From SG8-41 sp963699525 (lineage in GTDB: Bacteria; Pseudomonadota; Gammaproteobacteria; Burkholderiales; SG8-41): DNA of 64,000 bases. The notes beneath the pieces were generated by a model that searched no databases, was not told where the DNA came from, and was given only the letters and a program-made list of their open reading frames with translations. The first letter of the stretch is position 1, and the number at the start of each line of letters is the position of its first letter. The DNA lies in contig CAVOUI010000005.1 of assembly GCA_963699525.1 (NCBI GenBank), forward strand, positions 310,001-374,000, in the 5' to 3' direction. Both the position numbers and the translations under genes were made by a program. This document shows, in pieces, positions 50,374 through 62,073 of the stretch.

Positions 50374-50384
50374 ATATCGGATAT
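50374..50384. promoter_or_regulatory. Short palindrome in the divergent enolase-gene spacer
   Basis: ATATC-G-GATAT lies in the 38-base spacer between the two divergent enolase-superfamily genes and overlaps the ATG of the right-hand gene. It is short and could be chance, but the position suits an operator or shared promoter element. Confidence 0.25.
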
Positions 50385-51480
50385 GAAGATCACGAAGATC
50401 GAGACGATGGTCGTCAACATGCCGATGATCATCGAGGGTGCGGTCGTGCCGAAGCAGGGCGGCCGGCCGCGCACCAGCATGGATACTCTGCTCGTGCGCG
50501 TGGAAACGGACGCGGGGGTGACCGGCTGGGGCGAGGGCTTCGGGCACCGAATTTTCCCCGCGACCCGGGCGGCGCTGGACACGCTGGTGGGTCCGATGTG
50601 CGTGGGGCGCGATCCGACAGCGATCGCCGCGCTCGCCGACGAGCTGCAACGCAACCTGGCCGGAGTCGGCCGCAACGGGCCCGCAATGTACGCGCTGTCG
50701 GCGATCGACATCGCGCTGTGGGACATCGCGGGGAAGCTCGCCGGCCAGCCGCTCTACCGGCTGCTGGGCGGCGCGCCGCGCGCGCGGCTCCCCGCCTACG
50801 CGAGCCTGCTGCGCTACGGCGAGCCTGCCGCCGTCGCGCATCACGTCGAGAAGGTGCTGAAGCGGGGCTATCGCCACATCAAGCTGCACGAGATCACGCT
50901 CCCCCCGATCCAGGCCGCGCGCCAGGCGGCGGGAGCCGACATCCCGATCATGGTGGACTGCAACTGCCCGTGGACGGTGGCCGAGGCGATCGCGATGGCG
51001 CGCAAGCTCCAGCCGCTCGATCTGAAATGGCTCGAGGAACCGGTGTGGCCGCCGGAGGACCACGCGGGGCTCGCGCGCGTGCAGGAGGAGGGCGGCATTC
51101 CAACCGCCGCCGGCGAGAACGCGATGCTGCCTGAGTTCAAGGGGCTGCTCGCCGCCGGCGCGGTGAGCTACGCGCAGCCGAGCGTGACCAAGGTGGGCGG
51201 CGTCACGCAGATGCGCAAGGTCGCGGCGCTGGCCGAGGCAGCCGGCGTCGCGGTCGTGCCGCATTCCGCCTACTTCGGCCCTGGCCTGATCGCCTCCATC
51301 CACTGTATCGCGGCGATGTCGGGCGAGAGTCTCGTCGAGCGCTACGACGCCGACTTCGCGGTGAATCCGCTGCACGATGCCATTCTGCCCGACAAGGACG
51401 GCTGCCTCGCGGTGCCGCAGGGACCGGGGCTGGGGGCGGATCCCGACCCTGCAGTCGTAGCAAAACTGCGAGTCGGGTGA
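50383..51480 (+). CDS. Enolase-superfamily (MR/MLE) enzyme
   Basis: A 365-aa mandelate racemase/muconate lactonizing family enzyme with a full metal site: Asp in 'IMVDCNCPW', Glu in 'KWLEEPVWPPED', Glu in 'TAAGENAML'. The general-base region is 'YRHIKLHEI' (K-x-H instead of K-x-K), and 'VPHSAYFGPG' carries the second-face His. Catalysis on an acid sugar or carboxylate by enolate chemistry is expected; the substrate is unknown. ATG 50383 (MKITKIETMVV) matches the family start. Confidence 0.9.
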   Translation: MKITKIETMVVNMPMIIEGAVVPKQGGRPRTSMDTLLVRVETDAGVTGWGEGFGHRIFPATRAALDTLVGPMCVGRDPTAIAALADELQRNLAGVGRNGPAMYALSAIDIALWDIAGKLAGQPLYRLLGGAPRARLPAYASLLRYGEPAAVAHHVEKVLKRGYRHIKLHEITLPPIQAARQAAGADIPIMVDCNCPWTVAEAIAMARKLQPLDLKWLEEPVWPPEDHAGLARVQEEGGIPTAAGENAMLPEFKGLLAAGAVSYAQPSVTKVGGVTQMRKVAALAEAAGVAVVPHSAYFGPGLIASIHCIAAMSGESLVERYDADFAVNPLHDAILPDKDGCLAVPQGPGLGADPDPAVVAKLRVG

Positions 51481-51514
51481 GATTGGAGGAGTACGGCAGA
51501 ATGCAGAGGCTGCT

Positions 51515-52204
51515 CTAAGCCATCTGTTCGAGTCCTTTTGCCCTTATCACCCGTACCGCGGCCGGGGTGACAAGAAACTCGATGAAGCGCTGTGCCGCCT
51601 CGGCCTCCCTCGAGGCAGCGAAGATCCCGGCGGAGGAAACCGTGACGAGCTGAATCTCCGCGGGCAGGGGGCCCACCAGCTCGATGCCCGGCACCGCCAG
51701 CAGTTCAGGGATCTGCTGGATGGCGATCTCGGCTTTGCCCGCCGCGACCAGCTCCCCGACCAGGCCGCCGGGCTGCCGCACGGCCTTGGCCTTCACCTCG
51801 TTCGCGATGCCCAGGCGCTCGATCACGCCGGAGAAATGCATGCCGCTCGCGCCCTCCTGCGTGTAGGCGACTGACCGCGCGCGGAGCAGCGCACGCTTGA
51901 GCGCCTCGACCGAGCCGATGTCCGGCTTCGGCGCTCCGGCGAGAACGGCGACGCCGACGCGGCAGCGGGCGAGGACACGGCGGCTACCGGCGAGAATCTT
52001 TCCCTGCTTCACGAGCGCGTCGATCGCGCCGGAGCCGGTGATGACGAGGTCCGCGGTCTCGCCCTTCCCGATGCGCTCGAGCAGGATCTTGGCGGGGTCG
52101 TAGCTGACCGCGACGCGGTTTCCGCTCGCGCGCTCGAACTGAGGCACGAGCTCGGCCATCGCGGCGCGGATGCTGTTCGAGGCGAAAACCCTGAGTCCCT
52201 TCAT
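51515..52204 (-). CDS. ModA-like substrate-binding protein without signal peptide
   Basis: A 229-aa type 2 periplasmic-binding-fold protein close to molybdate ModA-like proteins ('FASNSIRAAMAELVPQFERA', 'IAIQQIPELLAVPGIELVGP'). MKGLRVFASNS starts directly with the mature fold and no export signal is seen. It may act in the cytoplasm or bind an organic acid. It is the last gene of the Bug-AtuA-DUF4387 operon, 17 bases after the DUF4387 gene. Confidence 0.8.
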   Translation of the reverse strand: MKGLRVFASNSIRAAMAELVPQFERASGNRVAVSYDPAKILLERIGKGETADLVITGSGAIDALVKQGKILAGSRRVLARCRVGVAVLAGAPKPDIGSVEALKRALLRARSVAYTQEGASGMHFSGVIERLGIANEVKAKAVRQPGGLVGELVAAGKAEIAIQQIPELLAVPGIELVGPLPAEIQLVTVSSAGIFAASREAEAAQRFIEFLVTPAAVRVIRAKGLEQMA

Positions 52205-52221
52205 CCCTCCGCCCTCATCCC

Positions 52222-52530
52222 TCACGGGACGTCCAGGTCCACCAGCGGCCCGTACTGCTGGCCGCCGAAGACGTCGGTGTCGTCCACGTCCCCCGAGATC
52301 ACGGGGCGCGGAATCGTGACCTTGATCGCGTTCGCCGCGTCGTACTCGATCACGGATACCACCTCCGCCGCGAGGCGGTAGGTGCGCGCGAACCACTGCG
52401 CGTTGATGATTTTCGCGTCGCGGACCTTCTCGTAGGCCGCCCGGTCCTTGAAGATCACGTCGAAGGTGAGCTCGAACGGCCCCGAGTTCTTGCTCCGGAT
52501 CAGCTTCGCGACCTGCCACAGCTTCGCCAT
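52222..52530 (-). CDS. DUF4387 family protein
   Basis: A 102-aa protein. 'LIRSKNSGPFELTFDVIFKD' and 'FARTYRLAAEVVSVIEYDAA' are typical of DUF4387, which is usually encoded beside, or fused to, AtuA/DUF1446 proteins. The same linkage here (seven-base gap) supports the call and a joint function. Biochemical role unknown. Confidence 0.88.
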   Translation of the reverse strand: MAKLWQVAKLIRSKNSGPFELTFDVIFKDRAAYEKVRDAKIINAQWFARTYRLAAEVVSVIEYDAANAIKVTIPRPVISGDVDDTDVFGGQQYGPLVDLDVP

Positions 52531-52537
52531 GCCGGCC

Positions 52538-53912
52538 TCACACGGTCTCGTAGGCGATGCGGAACATCTCGAGCGGCGACGCCGGCTCGACCACGTGATT
52601 CATGTTGAAGCGGTAGCTCGGCCCGCGCGCGATCTCGGGCGGGCGAATAGGGGTAGGCGATCGAAGTGATGAGCCCGCTCCACTCCGGCACCGGGTAATG
52701 CACCGCGATGTGCCCGACCGATTTCATCAGGGCGGTGGCGAGCGCCTGCGTGGGCGCGGTCACCTGGAACAGCAGCCCCACCTCGTGCCCGATTCCGGTC
52801 TCGGGCTCGAGCGGCCCCATGGTGGCATTCCTGCCGAACACCCGCACATCGAACCGGTACTGGCAGTCGATGTCAGGCCCGAACACGGCGCGGATGCGCT
52901 CCTTCGCCGCCTTGACGAGCCCGTCGAGCCACGAGTCGAGCTGTCGCAGGATGATTGGGTCGCGCACGCTCCCGACGATCAGGCTCTGGTAGCCGGCGAG
53001 CTCCGCGCCCTCGAGCTTGATGGTGTAGCGCTCGGACCGCTTGAAGGTGCTGCCCGAGACCCGCACCGCGCGGTCCGAGACCGCCTGGTACTTCGCGTGC
53101 ACCGTGTTGAGCACCCCGGAGGGCTCGATCGAGCTCGTAGGGCGTGGAGTTTTCATATAGATTGTGCGAGGCCACGCTCACCGGGTCGCAACGGTAGTCG
53201 GGGTTGGGCGGCTCGACGACGAAGTGACCGTCTGTAACCGTGGCGAACATGCAGTCCGGGTACTTCCGCAGCACGACGCAGGCCGCGCCGCACTCCAGGA
53301 TCTTCGCCATGTGCCATACCGTCGCCGGGTTAAAGCCCCTCATTACCGGCAGCGCCGAGAAGATGGAAGTGTCGCTCGAGCGGCCTGCGAGGATCACTTC
53401 CGCGCCTTTGGCGAGCGCCTCGATGTAAGGCTCGATCCCGCACATGCCGACAATGTGCGCCGATCGGTCGATCACGGCGTCATCGAGCTCGGGCGCGTTG
53501 GCGAGGGGCGTGATCTCTCCGCTCCCGCAGCTTTTTCTTGAGATACCCCTTGTCCTGTTCGCTCGCGATGGTCGCGAGCTTGAAGGAGAGCTTCTCCTCG
53601 CGCGCGATCTCGCGCGCGATACCTGCCAGCCGCTCGAGCTGGCCGTCGGTGCCCGCGGTGCAGGCGGAGCCGATGATGGCGGGTATCTTTGCGGCGCGCG
53701 CTGCGAGAAGGATCAGGCGGAGATCCCTCTTGTAGGCCGAATCGGAGAATAGCGTCTCGCCGGAGCCGAGGTAGTGCGGGCCGGGGTCGGTCGAGCCCGA
53801 GTCAGCGCCGATGAAAATCGGGCTTCAGCGCCATCGCGCGCTTGAGCGTCTCCTCGCGAAACCCCGAGCCGAGGATGCCGGTGGCCGACAGGACTCTGAT
53901 TTCGCCCGTCAT
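52538..53912 (-). CDS. AtuA/DUF1446-type protein (frame broken four times)
   Basis: Homologue of the acyclic terpene utilisation AtuA / DUF1446 family. It starts MTGEIRVLSATGILGSGFRE at 53912. Four shifts, each mended by removing one base, give a continuous protein: the AAAA run 53814-53817 (KPDFIGADSGSTDPGP), CCC 53524-53526 (KKKLRSGEITPLAN), about 53126-53132 (NSTPYELIEPSGVLN) and GGG 52639-52641 (IAYPYSPPEIARGPS). The length of 1375 minus four is exactly 457 codons. It overlaps the upstream Bug gene by ATGA and precedes DUF4387. All four being +1 favours sequence error; true decay cannot be ruled out. Confidence 0.8.
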
Positions 53913-54883
53913 TGGGGCTTGACGCCCGCGTCCATGACGATCTTCGACCAGCGCTGGATTTCCTTCCTCACGAATTCGTCGAACGGGCTCGACGCGTTCG
54001 CGGTCACGAACAGCCCCTGCGCGGCCATCTTCTCCTTCACCTCGGGCACGTTGAGCGCACTGACCGAATCGGCATTGAGCTTCGCGACAACTTCGCGCGG
54101 GGTCGCTCCCGGAGCGAAGAAGCCGAACCAGGTGAAGGCCTCGAAACCCGGCAGTCCCGATTCCGCCACCGTGGGGATATCCGGCGCCGTGGGCACGCGT
54201 TTCGCGCTGGTCACCGCAATGCCGCGGAGCTTCCCGCCGCGCGCCTGCGGCAGCCCCACCGGGAGGTTGGAGAATACCAGCGAGATCTGGCCGCCCATCG
54301 CGTCGGCGACGGCCGGGCCCTCGCCCTTGTAGGGCACGAACAGGAGATCCACCTTGGCGGTGAGCTTGAACAATTCGCCCGCGAGGTGCGGCGTGCCGCC
54401 CGAGGCCGCGCCGTAAGTGAGCTGGCCGGGGTGGGCCTTGGCAAGCTTGATGAGATCCGCGACCGTCTTCACGGGCAGCGACGGGTGGATGACGATCAGG
54501 AGGGGCGAGCGCGCGATCTCGGTGATGCCGGTGAAGTCGCGTGCCGTGTCGTAGCTCACCTTGTACATCGCGGGCACCACGGCCTGCGTCGTCTGTGAGC
54601 CGACCAGCAGGGTGTAGCCGTCAGGAGCGGACCGCGCGACGTACTCGACCCCGATGATGCCGCTCGCGCCGGTGCGGTTCTCCACGAGAAACGACTGTCC
54701 GACCCGCTGCGTGAGCTGCTGCGCCAGGATGCGCGCCGTCACATCCACTCCGCCCCCGGGCGCGAACGGCACGACCATGCGCACCGGCTTGACCGGGTAG
54801 GAGGTCTGGGCGGAAGCAGCGGATGCCACGGCCATCAGGCCGATCGAGAGCAGCGCTGGGGCGCGAGCGAATGCGGCCGGCAT
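53909..54883 (-). CDS. Bug-family periplasmic solute-binding protein
   Basis: A 324-aa protein with a signal peptide (about residues 1-25, ending SAASAQ) and mature start TSYPVKPVRMVVPFAPGGGV. Family segments 'FLVENRTGASGIIGVEYVAR', 'YTLLVGSQTTQAVVPAMYKV' and 'LLFVPYKGEGPAVADAMGGQ' are present. Unlike the other two Bug proteins here it has no STxSGQA insertion. It is the first gene of an operon with AtuA, DUF4387 and a ModA-like protein, so its ligand is likely the AtuA pathway substrate. Confidence 0.93.
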   Translation of the reverse strand: MPAAFARAPALLSIGLMAVASAASAQTSYPVKPVRMVVPFAPGGGVDVTARILAQQLTQRVGQSFLVENRTGASGIIGVEYVARSAPDGYTLLVGSQTTQAVVPAMYKVSYDTARDFTGITEIARSPLLIVIHPSLPVKTVADLIKLAKAHPGQLTYGAASGGTPHLAGELFKLTAKVDLLFVPYKGEGPAVADAMGGQISLVFSNLPVGLPQARGGKLRGIAVTSAKRVPTAPDIPTVAESGLPGFEAFTWFGFFAPGATPREVVAKLNADSVSALNVPEVKEKMAAQGLFVTANASSPFDEFVRKEIQRWSKIVMDAGVKPQ

Positions 54884-54934
54884 CTGTGACTCCTCAAGTG
54901 AAGCAGCGACGACGCGACGCGGCGAAGGGATGAA

Positions 54935-55300
54935 TCAGACTTCCGTGGTGACGGGCTTTCCGGCCTTCTCGTTGACGCGGTCGCGCCAGACGAGATAGAC
55001 CGCATCGCCTTCCGCGGTCGCGACCGCGGTGTGCACCATGTTGGCCGGAATGTGCAGCAGGCAGCCCGCCGGCACCACGAAATCCTGGCCGTCCATGTTG
55101 ACCTGCAGCGCGCCCTTCAGCACGTAGTTGAAGGTCTCGTCGGGGTGGAAGTGGGGCTTGGAGCCCGTGCCGCGCCGCTTGGTGACGACGCCGCAGGTGA
55201 TGCGCTGACCTTCAAACGATGCCCCCTCGCCGGTGGAGGTCTTGCCCAGCGTGGGAGACTTTTCCATGGCGTGGAGATCGATCACGAACCGGTTCTTCAT
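54935..55300 (-). CDS. Cupin-domain protein
   Basis: A 121-aa single-domain cupin. The metal-binding motif is seen as 'SKPHFHPDETFNYVLKGALQ' (His, His, Glu) with a later His in 'IPANMVHTAVA'. A clear GGAGG precedes ATG 55300 (MKNRFVIDLHAMEKS). Function is unknown; small cupins may be isomerases, dioxygenases or sensors. Confidence 0.85.
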   Translation of the reverse strand: MKNRFVIDLHAMEKSPTLGKTSTGEGASFEGQRITCGVVTKRRGTGSKPHFHPDETFNYVLKGALQVNMDGQDFVVPAGCLLHIPANMVHTAVATAEGDAVYLVWRDRVNEKAGKPVTTEV

Positions 55301-55329
55301 GGCAGCCTCCGGTAGCGGGGTCGCGGCGC

Positions 55330-55776
55330 CTACGGCACCACGTAGCCGAGCTCCTTGCACTGTCTCGTCGCGAACGGGGTCCCGATCAGCTCGTCGCCCG
55401 GGCCGCCGTTCGCGGCCTCTACCTTCCCGTTGCGGATGAAGTAGACCGCCGGATTGAACCCGGTAAAGGCGCCGTAGGTATTCTTGTCGTTCACCATCGT
55501 GCAAACGGCCCAGCCGAACTGCACGTCGCGCCCGGCCGCGCTTTTCTGGTACATGTGGGTGGGTCCCGCCTTGAAGTCGATGATCGCCGCGGTCGGATCG
55601 GTCAGCCGGTTTCTCAGGTAATCGCGGATGATCTGCTGGTAGTTGTCGGGCTTGGGACCGTAGTTCACGGACTCCCTCTCTTCCTTGGTGGGCGGGCTGG
55701 TGTCGCAGCCGCCGAGCAGTATGGCCATCGCCGGCAGCAGCAGAATGGCGAGCACCTGCGCGTGCGCGTTTCGCAT
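55330..55776 (-). CDS. Predicted lipoprotein, unknown
   Basis: A 148-aa exported lipoprotein. The signal peptide ends in the lipobox LLGGC (MRNAHAQVLAILLLPAMAIL then LGGC), so it is probably acylated and membrane-tethered. The mature part contains 'YLRNRLTDPTAAIIDFKAGP' and 'GWAVCTMVNDKNTYGAFTGF', and one further Cys pair could form a disulfide. ATG 55776 was chosen because GGAGG lies five bases upstream; ATG 55779 and 55788 are alternatives. Confidence 0.7.
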   Translation of the reverse strand: MRNAHAQVLAILLLPAMAILLGGCDTSPPTKEERESVNYGPKPDNYQQIIRDYLRNRLTDPTAAIIDFKAGPTHMYQKSAAGRDVQFGWAVCTMVNDKNTYGAFTGFNPAVYFIRNGKVEAANGGPGDELIGTPFATRQCKELGYVVP

Positions 55777-55871
55777 CATTGCCTCCATGCGGTGTTTCAA
55801 CAGGCGTGATTCTACTTCAGCCGGGCCCCGGTGAGCGCGGACGGCGGAAGAAACGGCGGGAGGAAGCGCTG

Positions 55872-56987
55872 TCAGCCCGCGCCGAGCACTCTCAACGCGC
55901 GCACCGTCGCGGTGGTGCGGGTGCCGACGCCGAGCTTCTGGTAGATGTGCTCCAGGTGCTTCTGCACGGTGCGGTCGCTCAACCGCAGGATCTCGCCGAC
56001 TTCCGCGTTGGTCTTGCCTTTCGCGACCCACGCCAGCACCTCGGATTCGCGCGGCGTCAATCCGTATTCGCCGAGCGCGCTCCACGAGGTGTCGCCGCGC
56101 TTCTCGTTGAGCAGCAGGAAATGCTCGTCGCGAAAATGGTCGGGGATGAGCTGTACGGTGAGTTGCCTGCCGTTCTTGTCCACGATGAGCGGATCGCGCG
56201 GCGATGGCGCGAGCGTCTCCTGCGCGATCAGCGCGAGCTGGCGCCGGTACCATTCCGCGAAACAGTCCGGCAGCCGGTCGCCGCTCGCCGGGAACGGTGT
56301 CCGGCAGTACAGCGCGATCCACGATTTCGCCTGCTCGGTCCAGCGCTTGACGCATCCGGTTCCCGACAGGACGATGACGCTGCTGGTCGGGCCTTCCAGC
56401 ATTTCGAACAGCCCGTCCACGTCGCGGCTCAGGCGCTTCAGGGTCGCGGTGTTGCGAAAGGCCTGGACGAGATGCGGGTAGAGCCGGTTGAGCAGGCCGC
56501 GTTCCCGCTCGGTGAAGTCGCGCTGGCTGCGCGTAAGCAGGATGGCGGTGACAGCGGTGGGACCGGCAGGAAAGAAGAGGCCGATCTGGTATTTCGCGCC
56601 GAGCTGCCGGGTGAACTCGTCGAACTTGCCGTAGCGCTCGTAGCGCGACTTCGTCATCACCTGCGAGGCCTTCTGGGCGCGCCCGTCGCCGGTCTGCAGG
56701 TAGTAGCGGAAGAGGGGATGGCCGGCGAAGTCCCGCTCGAGGCCGCCCAGCGCGCCGTTCAAGGTGCCGTCCACGGTGCCGTCGGGTTCCTTGATCACGG
56801 CGGGCTGCATGGAGAGCCGCGCCGCCTGGTGCTCGACGTCGAAGTCCCCGTACACGATGCGGTCCGCGCCGACGATCCGCAGCAGCGCGCCCATCGTGCG
56901 GTCGGCAAAATCCTCCAGCCCGCGGCGATCGTACAGATCCTGCACGAAGTCGAGGACGCCCTCGAAGTCCTGTCGCGTGATTCGCAT
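55872..56987 (-). CDS. LuxR-family transcriptional regulator
   Basis: A 371-aa regulator. The last 65 residues form a LuxR-type helix-turn-helix ('GLTPRESEVLAWVAKGKTNA', 'LRLSDRTVQKHLEHIYQKLG'). The first 300 residues contain a GAF/PAS-like region ('DRRGLEDFADRTMGALLRIV') and no autoinducer or receiver domain that I recognise. ATG 56987 follows GGAGGGCTGAC. No obvious regulated partner is fixed by overlap; the lipoprotein and cupin genes lie downstream on the same strand. Confidence 0.9.
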   Translation of the reverse strand: MRITRQDFEGVLDFVQDLYDRRGLEDFADRTMGALLRIVGADRIVYGDFDVEHQAARLSMQPAVIKEPDGTVDGTLNGALGGLERDFAGHPLFRYYLQTGDGRAQKASQVMTKSRYERYGKFDEFTRQLGAKYQIGLFFPAGPTAVTAILLTRSQRDFTERERGLLNRLYPHLVQAFRNTATLKRLSRDVDGLFEMLEGPTSSVIVLSGTGCVKRWTEQAKSWIALYCRTPFPASGDRLPDCFAEWYRRQLALIAQETLAPSPRDPLIVDKNGRQLTVQLIPDHFRDEHFLLLNEKRGDTSWSALGEYGLTPRESEVLAWVAKGKTNAEVGEILRLSDRTVQKHLEHIYQKLGVGTRTTATVRALRVLGAG

Positions 56988-57107
56988 GTCAGCCCTCCGG
57001 CGGGAGCGCGCGGTTGCGGCCCCGCAAAACCCGGGTTTGCCCGGGCAGGATAACGCGAACCGCTTGCCGGCGGCCATCCCCGGGGGCGGCCGGTCGCACT
57101 GCCGCGG

Positions 57108-57302
57108 CTACGCGCGCGCCGGGCCGTCCTTCAGTATGCTTTTCAGCTGCTTGCGGAATTCCGGCGTGTCCTTGTGGCCGTGCACGGCCACTGCGTGCTG
57201 GACCGCGGCTTCGAGCAATTCCTTCTCGCTGTCGGCTGCGATGGCGAGCGTGCAATTCATCTCGCTGGGGTAGTCGCGGCAATCAATGTGCTTGCGGGGC
57301 AT
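57108..57302 (-). CDS. DUF1059-family small protein
   Basis: A 64-aa protein. MPRKHIDCRDYPSEMNCTLA with 'EAAVQHAVAVHGHKDTPEFR' fits DUF1059, a small two-Cys family of unknown role. The start at 57302 follows AGGAGGACGCC; upstream codons in the frame do not look coding. Confidence 0.85.
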   Translation of the reverse strand: MPRKHIDCRDYPSEMNCTLAIAADSEKELLEAAVQHAVAVHGHKDTPEFRKQLKSILKDGPARA

Positions 57303-57462
57303 GGCGTCCTCCTGGTGGAAAAGTGCTGACCTCGGTCCTGGTTCGCGAGGGGTGGCGCTTATCCTGCATCTGGCGCTCCCCGCGGGCAATACGCGTATTA
57401 GCGTATCTCAGGTAGTGCCGGGGCGGAAGCTAAGAGGCGGAAGGCGGGGAAGGGTTCGGCCG

Positions 57463-60585
<3,123 letters not shown>

Positions 60586-60593
60586 GGGATCAG

Positions 60594-60642
60594 AAAAAGG
60601 TGTCAGGAACCTTTTTTTTGAAAAGGTTCCTGACACCTTTTT
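60594..60642. repeat. Palindromic repeat between imuB and dnaE2
   Basis: Two 22-base perfect inverted arms (60594-60615 and 60621-60642; core GGTGTCAGGAACC) with a 5-base loop TTTTG. RNA from either strand would fold into a very stable hairpin with A/U ends. It looks like a mobile REP-like or miniature palindromic element. It lies in the 60-base gap between two genes that are otherwise tightly packed and may lower dnaE2 expression relative to imuB or stabilise the upstream RNA. Confidence 0.9.
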
Positions 60643-60645
60643 CCT

Positions 60646-62073
60646 TTATCCAAAGATGCCGTGCAGGAACCAGCCGCCCGGCTGCCTGCGATCGCGATAG
60701 ACCCAGAGCGTGGCGAGGTCGGGCGTCTGCGCGATGAAGTAGTCGCGCTTGACGTCGGCCCCGTCCCACCAGCCCGACTCGATGCGCTCGGGGCCGGCGA
60801 GGAGAGCGAGCGGGCCGTCGCGGGTGTGCGGCTTCGAGTCCACCTCGTCGAGCGGGCGCGGCCGCTCGAGCAGCCATAGCGGGCGCGGCGAGCGCACGGC
60901 CTGCCCGCCGCCGGCGCCGGGTGCGGTCGCCTGCCACGCGCGCTCCGGGCGGTGCTCGGCGCGCGGCGCGAGCCCGTGCACGGCCTCCTGCCCGAGCCGC
61001 GCGCTCAGACGCTCGACGAGCCGCGCCCAGTCTCCCGCGTCGTTCGTGCGGTCGGGGAAGAGGGTGCCGCTCTCTCCCGCGAGCGTGAGTATTTCGTCCG
61101 CCGCGAGCTGCATCCGCGTGACCGGTGCCGCGAGGGTCGTGGCCGCGAGCCGCTCGCGCACGAGGATGATGAGCCGCCCGGCGTCGCGCGAGGGGGTGGC
61201 GAGCCCGATCTCGAGTGCGGTATCCGGCGCGTCCTCGTGCCCGAGCACGAGCCGGAAGCGCTGGATCCCGGCGCAGCGCGCGGCGAGATAGCCCGCGAGC
61301 TGGGTCAGCAGCCGCTTCGCCGGGAAGAGCAGCACTTCGGCGCTCGTGACCCCGGCCGACAGCTCGAGTGCCGCCTCGAAGCGCGGCGGCGCGGCGAAGA
61401 ACACGCGCGCCTCGGGCAGGAGGCCCAGCGCGCGGTCGAGCTGGTCGAGCACGTGCTGCCCGAAGCGCCGCGCCGTGCCGTCGCGCGGGAGGCCCAGCAG
61501 GTCGCCGAGCGATCTCGCGCCGATCGCGGAAAGCGTCTCGAGCGCCTGGGTGTCGCAGTCGAGCACGCGGACGGGGAGCGGCGAGATCGCTTCCCGGATG
61601 GCGCGCTGTCCCGCGAAGACCCGCTCGGCCCCCCCGCGCGCGAGCAGCCACGCCGCCGATGCCGTCGGCGCACAGGCAACCGACAGGGTGAATCCCATGT
61701 CCGCGGCGCCGCGCTTGATCGCATCCAGTATTTTCCCGATGCCGCCGAGGAGCCGCAGGCTGCCCTCGACCTCCAGCAGCAGCCCGCGCGGCGGCTGCGG
61801 CGATACGGCCGGCGTGAACTGCATCGCCCACGCCGCGACCTGCCCGAGCGCCGCGGCTTCCGCCGCCGGGTCGCGCGGCCGGTGGTTCAGGGCCGGCGCG
61901 AGCGCGCACGCGGTGGCGAGGCTCGTTCCCGGCAGGATGCCTCTCGCGCGGGCCTGTCCGTTGCAGATCGCGACGCATGCGCCGTCGGTGACGGCCCACG
62001 GTTCAGAGCGCGCCGATGCCGGCAGGAACGATTCGAGCGGGAAGAGCGGGAAATAGAGCGCAGTCCACAGCAT
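60646..62073 (-). CDS. imuB: ImuB, catalytically inactive Y-family polymerase-like protein
   Basis: A 475-aa adaptor of the mutasome that links DnaE2 to the beta clamp. The N-terminus MLWTALYFPLFPLESFLPAS replaces the D-x-D-x-F-F catalytic motif of Y-family polymerases, as is typical of ImuB. A finger/thumb region ('LSAIGARSLGDLLGLPRDG') and a long C-terminal extension follow. Its start lies 71 bases inside the 3' end of imuA, suggesting coupled translation. Confidence 0.93.
   Translation of the reverse strand: MLWTALYFPLFPLESFLPASARSEPWAVTDGACVAICNGQARARGILPGTSLATACALAPALNHRPRDPAAEAAALGQVAAWAMQFTPAVSPQPPRGLLLEVEGSLRLLGGIGKILDAIKRGAADMGFTLSVACAPTASAAWLLARGGAERVFAGQRAIREAISPLPVRVLDCDTQALETLSAIGARSLGDLLGLPRDGTARRFGQHVLDQLDRALGLLPEARVFFAAPPRFEAALELSAGVTSAEVLLFPAKRLLTQLAGYLAARCAGIQRFRLVLGHEDAPDTALEIGLATPSRDAGRLIILVRERLAATTLAAPVTRMQLAADEILTLAGESGTLFPDRTNDAGDWARLVERLSARLGQEAVHGLAPRAEHRPERAWQATAPGAGGGQAVRSPRPLWLLERPRPLDEVDSKPHTRDGPLALLAGPERIESGWWDGADVKRDYFIAQTPDLATLWVYRDRRQPGGWFLHGIFG

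Noticed and set aside
52222..53912. Several short independent genes in the AtuA region
   Set aside because: The fragments join into one continuous AtuA-like protein when single bases are removed; separate genes are not needed.
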